Below, one piece after another: positions 6,540-14,662 of a stretch of 19,046 nt of DNA (its first letter is position 1; every line of letters starts with the position of its first letter). Origin of the DNA: Ruminococcaceae bacterium UBA5396 (GTDB lineage: Bacteria; Bacillota; Clostridia; Oscillospirales; Acutalibacteraceae); assembly GCA_002410715.1 (NCBI GenBank), contig DHOG01000027.1:60414-79459 (forward strand), given 5' to 3'. The translations under genes and the position numbers were made by a program. A model generated the notes under the pieces. It saw nothing but the letters and a program-made list of their open reading frames with translations. It searched no databases and was not told where the DNA came from.

Positions 6540-7397
6540 GTGCCAAAAACAGAAATGTTTGCAGCAAACGAGCCGGATATTGAAATGTTAAAATATAGTT
6601 CTGAATATCTGCATGTGCATAATAGTGGCATGTATACAAGTTCTTATGATATACTTGACCGACCAGAAGGGACTCAGGGATATCTCATTATTTATCTTTC
6701 TTCCGGCAAGGGATATCTTAAGAGCTCGGGGAATGAAAATGCACACCGCATTCCTGTCATGCCTGGAACAGCTATGTTGTTCCTCCCAGGGGAGGCGCAG
6801 TATTTTGAATCCATGGAAGAGCATTGTTGTTACTGGGTGCACTTCTTCGGATACGGCGTAGAGCAGATTCTGAATAATTGTGGTCTGAGCAGGAGTCGTT
6901 TGTTTAGACTTGATAAGGATAGTTTTATTGAGCACATCATTATAAGAATTTATCATGAACTTGATACCACTCCTCCTTTTCATAACGATGTCTGTAACGG
7001 TTTGGTAATTGATCTTCTTACCAGTATTGCACGTAAAAAAAATGCACCTAGTAGCATACTTAACGAAGTTAATCGGCTTAACCCTGCGATTGAGCATATG
7101 TATACTCATTATTTTGATAATATAAGCATGGAGGAATATGCAGCACGCTGTAATATGAGTCAATCTCATTTTTGCAGAGAATTTAAAGATTATACCGGCT
7201 ATTCTCCTATTAATTTTCTTAAAAAAATCAGGCTTTGTAAGGCAATGGATTTGTTAATTGCTACAAAGCTTAGTATTTCTTCAATTGCAGAGACCGTTGG
7301 GTATTCAGATGCACTTTATTTCAGTCGGATTTTTAAGAAGTTTACAGGGAAATCGCCAACCGATTACCGCCAGTCCTCTGACCACAAATTGAGTTGA
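6540..7397 (+). CDS. AraC-family transcriptional regulator
   Basis: This 285-residue regulator has an N-terminal cupin-like ligand-binding region (about residues 20-150, with YLIIYLSSGKGYL and the PGTAMLFLPGEAQYF segment) and a C-terminal double helix-turn-helix. The first HTH is around residue 192 onward (DNISMEEYAARCNMSQSHFC), the second around 245-278 with the family signature SISSIAETVGYSD..YFSRIFKKFTGKSPTDYR. Such proteins usually sense a sugar and activate transport or hydrolase genes. The GTG at 6540 is preferred over an in-frame ATG at 6486 because GGGAGGGGGGAG lies directly upstream of the GTG, and the earlier codons encode a poorly conserved hydrophobic leader. It lies directly upstream of, and on the same strand as, the large sugar-uptake operon but is separated by its own terminator. 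The operon is its likely target by position. Confidence 0.93.
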   Translation: MPKTEMFAANEPDIEMLKYSSEYLHVHNSGMYTSSYDILDRPEGTQGYLIIYLSSGKGYLKSSGNENAHRIPVMPGTAMLFLPGEAQYFESMEEHCCYWVHFFGYGVEQILNNCGLSRSRLFRLDKDSFIEHIIIRIYHELDTTPPFHNDVCNGLVIDLLTSIARKKNAPSSILNEVNRLNPAIEHMYTHYFDNISMEEYAARCNMSQSHFCREFKDYTGYSPINFLKKIRLCKAMDLLIATKLSISSIAETVGYSDALYFSRIFKKFTGKSPTDYRQSSDHKLS

Positions 7398-7430
7398 AAT
7401 ATCCACATACGATTTAATTTAATAGAAATA

Positions 7431-7478
7431 AAACCGGGACAGTAACACACTCTTTTGGTGTGACAGTCCCGGTTTTGC
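7431..7478 (+). terminator. Intrinsic terminator after the AraC-family gene
   Basis: AAACCGGGAC (7431-7440) pairs with GTCCCGGTTT (7466-7475). An inner CACAC/GTGTG stem (7446-7450 with 7458-7462) closes around TCTTTTG. A TTTTG tail follows. Confidence 0.92.
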
Positions 7479-7792
7479 GTGTAGGCGCATAAAATTGAGA
7501 TCAGTAGGCTAATTTGGATGTTACATATTATTTATCAATACGAATTATCATTTACTCAATACTTTTAGAGAATAGGATCAAATTGGATTGAAAACTGAAA
7601 ATTTATCATGGTGAAGCAAAATCGTCCATGCTAAACCAGTGAAAATCGCAAGATTGTACATTCCAAAATATAAGAAAGTAGTCTATTATATACATACAGA
7701 GTAATCTATAATTATCTATTTTTTATAAGTTTGTTACTGAAATAATTGATTAAATAGATAATTAACATATTATATTTAGTTGGAGTGAGTTA
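7479..7792 (+). promoter_or_regulatory. Operon control region with 13-bp inverted repeat and candidate promoter
   Basis: This AT-rich interval has no supported gene. Near its end a perfect 13-bp inverted repeat occurs, arms 7709-7721 and 7752-7764 (AAATAGATAATTA), 30 nt apart. The best promoter match is TTGATT (7746-7751), 16 nt, TATTAT (7768-7773), or TATATT two bases later. The right repeat arm therefore lies between the -35 and -10 boxes, where a bound protein would affect initiation. Transcription from about 7780 would leave a very short leader before the ribosome binding site GGAGTGAG (7782-7789), so an upstream promoter is also possible. No convincing CcpA cre site or riboswitch was found. 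Confidence 0.45.
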
Positions 7793-10690
7793 TTGTTGAG
7801 AAAGGCTAAAACCGTCGTCAAAATCCTGTCACTAGCGGCTTGTCTCAGCTTGATTGCATGTGAATCGGCATTCTTTTCCTATGCTAATTCTGAAAACATT
7901 GCAGCTGAACACAATGATGAGTCGGCGTTTACTGCTAATGAAGTCGGTTCAAATTATTTTGACTATTTCAATAACCACCAAGATATTATTCGACCGGAGT
8001 TAATGATATCTGTACCTGCTATAGATTACAAAGCGGGAGATGCCAAGGTTCAAACGATTGAAGGAAAACAATCACTTGTATTTGATGAGATGAATTCATG
8101 GGCTGAGTGGGAGGTAACCATACAAGAAAGCGGATTGTATTCCCTTTTTCTCACCTATTATCAGTTGCCTGCACTTAGCAAGGATATTTTGATTTCAGTA
8201 ATCGTTGATGATAAGATGCCTTTTTCCGAGGCTTCTGATATGTCAATACCGAGACTTTGGAAAGATAAGTCTGAAGGGAACATAGATGCAATAGAACAGG
8301 ACATGTATGGAAACGATTTGAGACCACAGCAGGTGGAGGCACCGCAGTGGAATATAATTGGCCTAAGGGATGCAATCGGCTTGTATGAGAAGCCGTATTT
8401 ATTTGAATTAACAGAGGGTACTCACAGGATTAGAATTTCTCTAAAACGTGAAGCTTTCGCCCTTTCCGAGATCACATTAGGGAATCAAAAAGAGGCTCCC
8501 GACTATCAACAGTATATTTCAAGGTACAATGAATCTGATTATGCAAAGCACACAGAAACGGTGCGTTTAGAGGCTGAGAAAGCAAGTTTAAAAAACAGCA
8601 GTATATTGGCACCGTCCTACGATTTAAGTGATGCAGCCACACTTCCGATTGATGCTTCAAAGATTAGAATTAACACAATTGGAGGCGGGAACTGGAATGT
8701 ACCAGGCAGCTCAATAAGCTGGACTGTCAAGGTTCCTGAAGCAGGGCTATATCAACTGGCTTTTCGAGCCAAGCAAAACTTCAGTGAGGGTATGAAGGCC
8801 TATCGCCGTCTTTATATAAACGGAAAGGTACCTTTTAAGGAAGCGGATACAATTGAGTTTGATTATAAACAAAATTGGTATATTAAGACGTTAGGCGATA
8901 ATAAGCCATTATATGTTTATTTTAAGGATGGCGATATTCTGACGTTGGAATGTGATTCCAGTAAATTAAGTATGCCAATGCGTGAAATTCAACAATCTGT
9001 GCTTGAGCTAAACAATATATATCGTGATATCATTGTCATTACAGGTACTACACCTGATATTTATCAGGATTATATGCTTGAGGAACAGATTCCGGGGCTA
9101 AAGGAACGAATGCACGCAGTTCGCGGCCGATTAAATAAAGTGCTTAAAGAAATTAACGATTTGCTTGGAAGCGAATCCCCCGAAGGGCTAACCATCAGTA
9201 AGACAATCAAAGTGATTGATGAGCTAGCTGAAGATACATATTTTATTCCAGAAAGATTAGGTACTTTTAAAGGCGGTATAGAAAGTTTATCATCATTATT
9301 GCTGACAATTGGTGGTCAGCCTCTTCAGCTTGATTGTATTTATTTTATACCTAAATCAGTTGAAATTCCTAAAGCGCGTGCAAGTTTGTTTTCAAATTTA
9401 AGTTATGGCTTTAAGCGCTTTGTAAGCTCATTTTTCAATGATTATAATTCTTTTGGAGTTTTAGATGGGGAAAAGGCAATTGTTGTATGGGCGAATTTAG
9501 GGCGTGATCAGGTACAGTTAATTAATCGTCTTAAGGATGAGCAATTTACGGAACATACAGGTATACCGGTTGTTTTAAACATGGTATCTGGCGATGCGGT
9601 TTTGCTGAAAGCAATTTTGGCAGGCAAAGGTCCCGATGTTGCTTTGAATGTTGCTCAGACAAGTCCAGTTAATCTTGCAGCCAGAAAAGCTATTGTTGAT
9701 CTCAAGAGATTCGATTTGTCAAAACTGCAACAAGAAATATATGAGACGGCATGGGAGCCGTTTAAATATAACGGCGGTATTTATGCAATACCGGAAACCA
9801 TGAATTTTGATGTCATGTTTTACCGGACAGATATTTTTAATGTGCTTGGTCTGAAACCTCCTGAAACATGGGATGATTTCTATAATGTTTTGGAAGTATT
9901 GCAAAGCAACCGTCTCCAGGTCGGGCTGCAGGAGGTCGATCCAAACAACCAAGGTAATTCTCATGCGATCAACACATTTAATAAATTTTTTTTCCAAAAC
10001 GGCGGCGATTATTTTAATGATAAGTTAAGTAAAACCAAATTTGATACTGAAATTGCATACAGTTCCTTTGAAAAAGTCATTGATTTGTATAAAAAATTTG
10101 GAATCAGCCGTGATATAAATTTTTTTAATAGATTCAGAAGTGGGGAAGCCCCCCTTGGTATTGCCGGTTATGGCACTTATATGCAGCTTCAGGCAGCAGC
10201 GCCCGAACTTAGGGGCTTATGGTCATTTACAATGATACCTGGAACAAGGCAAAAAGACGGAACAATAAATCGTTTGGAAAGTTCCTCAGTTACAGGTTGC
10301 GTAATGATTTCTTCTAACATAAAGCAAGACAGGGTGGATCAGTTGTTTCAGTTTATGGAGTGGTGGACAGGCTCTGAAACGCAAATTCGGTATGGCAGCG
10401 AGCTTGAAGCGATTAATGGGCTGACCTTTCGGATTGCACCTGCCAATCATGCTGTTTTAGAGAATCTTGGATGGTCGGGTGATGAACTTGCGGTAATCGG
10501 TGAACAGATGAAGCAGATTAAGAATCCACCACAAGTTCTTGCTGGATACACTTTGTCACGATCATTGACAAGCGCAATTCGGGGCGCCATCAATAACACA
10601 AATACACCCCGAAGATCACTTGCAATCTACAATAAAGATATTAATTATGAAATTATGCGGAAGCGTCAGGAATTTGGGCTAGACGGATGA
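7793..10690 (+). CDS. Lipoprotein: two carbohydrate-binding-like domains fused to a family-1 ABC solute-binding domain
   Basis: This 965-residue protein is about twice the usual length of a sugar-binding protein. A signal peptide ends in LSLIAC (Cys23), a good lipobox; LAAC at 14-17 is less likely because its hydrophobic core is short. Residues about 50-235 and 255-400 look like two related beta-sandwich modules. Each carries W-x-V followed by GLY (WEVTIQESGLYSL and WTVKVPEAGLYQL), then a V/YxDDK or INGK strand with PFxEA, and the first ends in GTHRIRISL, as in CBM6/35-like domains. Helices rich in Leu, Glu and Lys (about 410-500) lead to the solute-binding domain from about 560. That domain is marked by ILAGKGPDVALNVA, a YAIPETMNFDVMFYRTDIF hinge region, and PETWDDFYNVL. 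It would capture glycans outside the membrane and deliver them to the following permeases. The start is TTG with GGAGTGAG upstream; it leads the operon. Confidence 0.9.
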   Translation: MLRKAKTVVKILSLAACLSLIACESAFFSYANSENIAAEHNDESAFTANEVGSNYFDYFNNHQDIIRPELMISVPAIDYKAGDAKVQTIEGKQSLVFDEMNSWAEWEVTIQESGLYSLFLTYYQLPALSKDILISVIVDDKMPFSEASDMSIPRLWKDKSEGNIDAIEQDMYGNDLRPQQVEAPQWNIIGLRDAIGLYEKPYLFELTEGTHRIRISLKREAFALSEITLGNQKEAPDYQQYISRYNESDYAKHTETVRLEAEKASLKNSSILAPSYDLSDAATLPIDASKIRINTIGGGNWNVPGSSISWTVKVPEAGLYQLAFRAKQNFSEGMKAYRRLYINGKVPFKEADTIEFDYKQNWYIKTLGDNKPLYVYFKDGDILTLECDSSKLSMPMREIQQSVLELNNIYRDIIVITGTTPDIYQDYMLEEQIPGLKERMHAVRGRLNKVLKEINDLLGSESPEGLTISKTIKVIDELAEDTYFIPERLGTFKGGIESLSSLLLTIGGQPLQLDCIYFIPKSVEIPKARASLFSNLSYGFKRFVSSFFNDYNSFGVLDGEKAIVVWANLGRDQVQLINRLKDEQFTEHTGIPVVLNMVSGDAVLLKAILAGKGPDVALNVAQTSPVNLAARKAIVDLKRFDLSKLQQEIYETAWEPFKYNGGIYAIPETMNFDVMFYRTDIFNVLGLKPPETWDDFYNVLEVLQSNRLQVGLQEVDPNNQGNSHAINTFNKFFFQNGGDYFNDKLSKTKFDTEIAYSSFEKVIDLYKKFGISRDINFFNRFRSGEAPLGIAGYGTYMQLQAAAPELRGLWSFTMIPGTRQKDGTINRLESSSVTGCVMISSNIKQDRVDQLFQFMEWWTGSETQIRYGSELEAINGLTFRIAPANHAVLENLGWSGDELAVIGEQMKQIKNPPQVLAGYTLSRSLTSAIRGAINNTNTPRRSLAIYNKDINYEIMRKRQEFGLDG

Positions 10691-10706
10691 GGAGAGGATA
10701 GTACAA

Positions 10707-11615
10707 ATGAATTTACCGCAATCTTTGAGTAAAGCCGAAATTAGAAAAAGTGCACCTTATTATGTGTTGCTTGCGCCATTTTTGCTGTTTTTTATCGTGT
10801 TTATGTTAATTCCGGTCCTGTCGGCGATAGCACTGAGCTTTACAGATTTTAATATGGTGCAGGTTCCTCATATAGTTGGACTAAAAAATTATGTTCAGAT
10901 ATTTCTAAATGATGAAGTTTTTATGAAGGCGTTTAGAAACACACTGGTATTTGCTGCAGTTACCGGTCCTGTCGGCTATATCCTGAGCTTTGTAGTAGCA
11001 TGGCTGATTAACGAAATGGGCAGAAAAACACGTACTGTTATTACTTTCTTGGTTTATGCGCCAAGTCTTACTGCCAACGTGTATTTTATATGGACTTACT
11101 TGTTCTCATCTGATACTTCAGGCTTTCTTAATAACCTGTTAATTAAAATGGGGATTATTAGTGATCCAATTTACTGGTTAACTGATGTGAAATATAATTT
11201 TAGCGTGGTTATGGTTGTAATTATCTGGCTCAGTTTCGGAACAGGATTTTTGGCATTTGTCTCAGGACTTCAGGCATTGGATAAAACTTATTATGAGGCT
11301 GCGGCTTTGGATGGTCTAAAAAATCGTTGGCAGGAGCTGTATTATGTTACGTTCCCGCAAATGGGACCCCAACTGTTATTTGGAGCTGTAATGTCAATAT
11401 CAGGGGCTTTTGCGGTGGGATACCATAACAAAGCATTAACGGGCTTTCCAAGTACCGATTATTCTACACATACAATTTTGCTTCACGCATTGGATTATGC
11501 TGACAATCGTTATGAGCTCGGCTATGCTTCTGCTGTATCGGTTATTCTGTTTGCATTGATGATATTGTCCTGGATTTTGGTTAATAAGGTGTTGAAAAAG
11601 TTTAATGATGAATAA
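10707..11615 (+). CDS. Sugar ABC transporter permease 1 (MalF/UgpA type)
   Basis: This 302-residue inner-membrane permease of the carbohydrate CUT1 class has six predicted membrane segments, starting with YYVLLAPFLLFFIVFMLIPV. The cytoplasmic EAA loop is YYEAAALDGLKNRWQELYYVTFP around residues 196-218; this loop docks the ATPase. LSFTDFN and the GLKNY segment near residue 50 are typical of MalF/UgpA-like partners. It starts with ATG 16 nt after the solute-binding gene, with GAGGAGAGG between. It should pair with the next gene to form the translocation channel. No ATPase is encoded nearby. Confidence 0.95.
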   Translation: MNLPQSLSKAEIRKSAPYYVLLAPFLLFFIVFMLIPVLSAIALSFTDFNMVQVPHIVGLKNYVQIFLNDEVFMKAFRNTLVFAAVTGPVGYILSFVVAWLINEMGRKTRTVITFLVYAPSLTANVYFIWTYLFSSDTSGFLNNLLIKMGIISDPIYWLTDVKYNFSVVMVVIIWLSFGTGFLAFVSGLQALDKTYYEAAALDGLKNRWQELYYVTFPQMGPQLLFGAVMSISGAFAVGYHNKALTGFPSTDYSTHTILLHALDYADNRYELGYASAVSVILFALMILSWILVNKVLKKFNDE

Positions 11616-11642
11616 TAAAGTTGAATTGTTAGGGGTGAGGAA

Positions 11643-12539
11643 GTGAGCGTTAATATTTTAAATAAATTATCAGATAATAGAAAACCGAGTCAAAATATAC
11701 GTCTGTCGCGTTCAACGACAGGCACCATAATGATATTCATGTTCCTAGCCGTTGTTAGTTTATTTATGGCTTTGCCGCTTGTATATGCGATTGTCCAATC
11801 TTTGAAGCCAATCAACGAAATATTTGCTTATCCTCCTCGCTTTTTTGTCCAGCGACCCACTATAAGTAATTTTAGGCAGGTATTTATTCTTTCAGATAGC
11901 TTATGGGTACCCTTTACAAGATATCTATTTAACAGTGTTTTTGTTTCAGTAATCGGTACAGTTATTTATGTTCTGATCTCTACAGCTGCGGCTTATCCAC
12001 TGGCCAAAGGGAAATTCGCGGGTAAAGCACTGGTGTTTAATATGGTGGTTTGGACGCTGTTATTTACGACAGAGGTTACAGCTGTGCCAAAATATTTGGT
12101 GGTAGCGAAATTAGGTCTGGTTGATACATATTGGGCCTTGATTTTCCCGTATTTTGCTAATACGCTTGGCGTTTTTCTAGTCCGACAATTTATCGTATCT
12201 TCTATCCCTGACTCTACGCTTGAAGCCGCAAGAATTGATGGCGCCAGCGAATATCGTATTTTTCGTTCTATTGTAATTCCCAGCGTAAAACCTGCATGGC
12301 TTACTCTGACGATATTGGCATTCAAGGATTTATGGAATGGTGGATCTTCCGGCGATTATATATACAGCGAAAGTCTCAAGGGATTGAATGCGGCAATGTC
12401 ATCAATTGCGGCTGGTGGACTCGGTCGTACTGGCGCAGCCTGTGCTGTTGCTGTATTAATGATGATTCCACCAATTATTATTTTTCTATATTCACAAAGT
12501 TCAGTTATGGAAACCATGACCCATTCGGGATTAAAATGA
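11643..12539 (+). CDS. Sugar ABC transporter permease 2 (MalG/UgpE type)
   Basis: This 298-residue permease has the MalG pattern: an N-terminal cytoplasmic tail of about 30 residues, then VVSLFMALPLVYAIVQSLKP, and six membrane segments in all. The EAA loop LEAARIDGASEYRIFRSIVIP lies near residues 193-213. The start is GTG with GGGGTGAGG just upstream, 27 nt after the previous stop. It is the obligate partner of the preceding permease. Its stop is followed at once by the GAGGAGG that serves the next gene, showing tight coupling. Confidence 0.95.
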   Translation: MSVNILNKLSDNRKPSQNIRLSRSTTGTIMIFMFLAVVSLFMALPLVYAIVQSLKPINEIFAYPPRFFVQRPTISNFRQVFILSDSLWVPFTRYLFNSVFVSVIGTVIYVLISTAAAYPLAKGKFAGKALVFNMVVWTLLFTTEVTAVPKYLVVAKLGLVDTYWALIFPYFANTLGVFLVRQFIVSSIPDSTLEAARIDGASEYRIFRSIVIPSVKPAWLTLTILAFKDLWNGGSSGDYIYSESLKGLNAAMSSIAAGGLGRTGAACAVAVLMMIPPIIIFLYSQSSVMETMTHSGLK

Positions 12540-12552
12540 GGAGGCATATGTC

Positions 12553-14649
12553 ATGAAAAGGATTTGGCTGATTGCCGTCTTTGTGCTACTAACAGCAGTG
12601 TTACCAACTACCACTGCATCCGCTAAATCGATTTCATATGCCCCTTACTATGGCTACGAATATAACGATTATGATGAGTCTACTGCTGCGCCAGTAGGTT
12701 ATGTTCCATTTAAATCGTATTATAGCAGGGACATGGGGCTTGAGGTACCGCTGGATGTGCCTACTGACATGCTTTATGATGGAAAAGATTTTTATATATT
12801 GGACAGCGAAAATGAGCGGATTCTTCAGCTAGATAATAATTTTAAATTAATTAAAGCGTATGAGAACTTCCAGTCAGAGGACGGAGGCAAAAGCATTGTA
12901 GGTGCCAAAGGCTTTACTATTGATAGTAAAGGCAATTTTTACATTGCAAACACAACGAACAATGAGGTCTTTAAAGCAGACAGAGATTGCCGAGTGCAGA
13001 AGATTATTGTTAGACCCGATGATGCATTAGCCAATACGGACGCTCCTTTCAGCGCAACCAAAGTAACTGTAGACCGTAAAGACAAGTTATATGTAATTGT
13101 GGACAGCGTTAACAAGGGCGCCTTTACTTTTGACAGCAATGGCAATTTCCTTAATTTCTTTGGAACCAATCCAGTGTATAAAACAAGTGAAGTCATAATG
13201 AATTTTTTAAGAAAACGTTTTATGACGCCGGAACAGCGTAAAGGGCTTAAACCCTCTATGCCTACAATGTTTAGTAATTTTGATTTCGATGAGAATGGGT
13301 TTCTTTATACGGTTACAGCTTCAATCAGCAGTACTGCCGTACCCGACACTGTAAGGCTACTAAATTATCAAGGTAAAAATATCGTTCCCTCAGGCACGAT
13401 TTTTGGTGATTTGGAATGGGATCGTGCCCATTATTCGGAGACTATGCGCACATCTCTTATCGATGTTGATGTAGATTCATCCGGATTTGTAAACCTGCTG
13501 GATTCTGGGCGCGGGCGGGTATTTCAATATACACCGGAAGGAAACTTGGTTGCAGTTTTTGGCACGTATAGTGATCAGCTTGGTGGGTTTAAGGAACCTA
13601 TCGCAATAGAGAGTGTAGACGAAAAAGTCTATGTGCTGGATAGCAAGAAAAATAGTGTTGTTTGTTTTGTACCCACAAAATACTGTTCTGATTTACGCAA
13701 TGCATACACAGCCATAAAAAATAGTGATCCTGAAAATTCGCAGCTAGCCTGGACAAATGTAATGAAACAGAATACAAACAGTCAAAGCGCCTATTTTGGC
13801 ATAGGTATTTCTCTTGATGCACAAGGCAAATATGTAGAGGCAATGCAGAAGTTTAAGTTGGCAGGCGCTCATGTCGAATATTCCAAAGCATTGCGCGAAT
13901 ATCGAAAAATATTTATTGGCGAAAATTATTTGCTGCTGATTGCAGGTGTCCTATTTTTAGTAACAGTGATGATCTTTCTGGTGAGATTTGGTAAGAAGAA
14001 ATTTGCCGAAACACACGGAACCGCTTACTCAGTCCTAGAAACTAAATTTACTTTTCCTTTATATACAGCAATTCATCCTTCGGATGGTTTTGATCAATTC
14101 AAGTCCAGAAAGATCACTTCATATAGGATGATTTTTGGATTTGTTATTGCATGGTTTTTATTAAAAACTTGTCAGTTTTTCTATACTGGGTTTAGTTTTA
14201 ATATGAATCGGCCTTTAGATTATGATTTCTTTGTAACTCTGTTTTTTAGCGTTGGACTTTTCATTTTGTTTGTTTCATCAAACTGGTCTGTATGCACACT
14301 CCTAGACGGCAAGGGATCGTTAAAAGAGATCATGTCAGTCTGTGCATACTCCATGTTGCCGTATCTTGTTTCAATATTATTAAGTACAATGCTTAGCAAT
14401 ATACTGACGGTTGAAGAAGCAACCTTTATCAGTTTGGTGACTGTCATTGGTTTATTATGGTCAGCCTTGTTGTTGGTAATTGGACTGCAATCAATCCACC
14501 AATACAGTTTTTTAAAAACAATTAGCTCAATCATTATGACGGTAATTGGCATGTTTATTATTGTTTTCTTAATTGTTTTGTTCTACACGCTTTTACATCA
14601 GACAGTAAATTTTGTACGCTCGGTCATGTCTGAATTGTCACTAAGGTAA
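12553..14649 (+). CDS. Secreted-domain membrane protein: NHL-like propeller, TPR-like helices and Yip1-like membrane domain
   Basis: This 698-residue protein has a signal peptide (1-24, ending TTTASA). Six repeats then read as propeller blades, beginning near residues 70, 118, 169, 242, 302 and 349. Each has a D-x-x-G/K-x-x-Y/F core such as GFTIDSKGNFYIANT and VYVLDSKKNSVVCF. Residues about 382-455 are helical with a TPR-like unit (AYFGIGISLDAQGKYVEAMQKF). A first membrane segment follows near 456-476, then a basic loop (GKKKF) and a Yip1-like region of about five membrane spans (524-690). The propeller faces outside if the signal peptide is used. Such propellers often bind glycans or proteins. 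Its place between two permease pairs suggests a scaffold or sensor for the uptake complex, which is inference. The ATG is preceded by GAGGAGG, 13 nt after permease 2. Confidence 0.85.
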   Translation: MKRIWLIAVFVLLTAVLPTTTASAKSISYAPYYGYEYNDYDESTAAPVGYVPFKSYYSRDMGLEVPLDVPTDMLYDGKDFYILDSENERILQLDNNFKLIKAYENFQSEDGGKSIVGAKGFTIDSKGNFYIANTTNNEVFKADRDCRVQKIIVRPDDALANTDAPFSATKVTVDRKDKLYVIVDSVNKGAFTFDSNGNFLNFFGTNPVYKTSEVIMNFLRKRFMTPEQRKGLKPSMPTMFSNFDFDENGFLYTVTASISSTAVPDTVRLLNYQGKNIVPSGTIFGDLEWDRAHYSETMRTSLIDVDVDSSGFVNLLDSGRGRVFQYTPEGNLVAVFGTYSDQLGGFKEPIAIESVDEKVYVLDSKKNSVVCFVPTKYCSDLRNAYTAIKNSDPENSQLAWTNVMKQNTNSQSAYFGIGISLDAQGKYVEAMQKFKLAGAHVEYSKALREYRKIFIGENYLLLIAGVLFLVTVMIFLVRFGKKKFAETHGTAYSVLETKFTFPLYTAIHPSDGFDQFKSRKITSYRMIFGFVIAWFLLKTCQFFYTGFSFNMNRPLDYDFFVTLFFSVGLFILFVSSNWSVCTLLDGKGSLKEIMSVCAYSMLPYLVSILLSTMLSNILTVEEATFISLVTVIGLLWSALLLVIGLQSIHQYSFLKTISSIIMTVIGMFIIVFLIVLFYTLLHQTVNFVRSVMSELSLR

Positions 14650-14662
14650 AGGAGGCGTTAAA

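Noticed and set aside
6588..7169. 193-codon minus-strand frame across the AraC-family gene
   Set aside because: It is a shadow of a well-supported gene, with a composition unlike known proteins and no start signal.
7640..7656. Possible CcpA cre site (GTGAAAATCGCAAGATT)
   Set aside because: The left half fits loosely, but the right half lacks the needed symmetry (TTTCA-like), so it falls below a usable match.
7479..7700. Possible riboswitch or T-box leader before the operon
   Set aside because: No conserved core, no long stem set and no terminator/antiterminator pair is visible; the predicted promoter lies close to the first gene.
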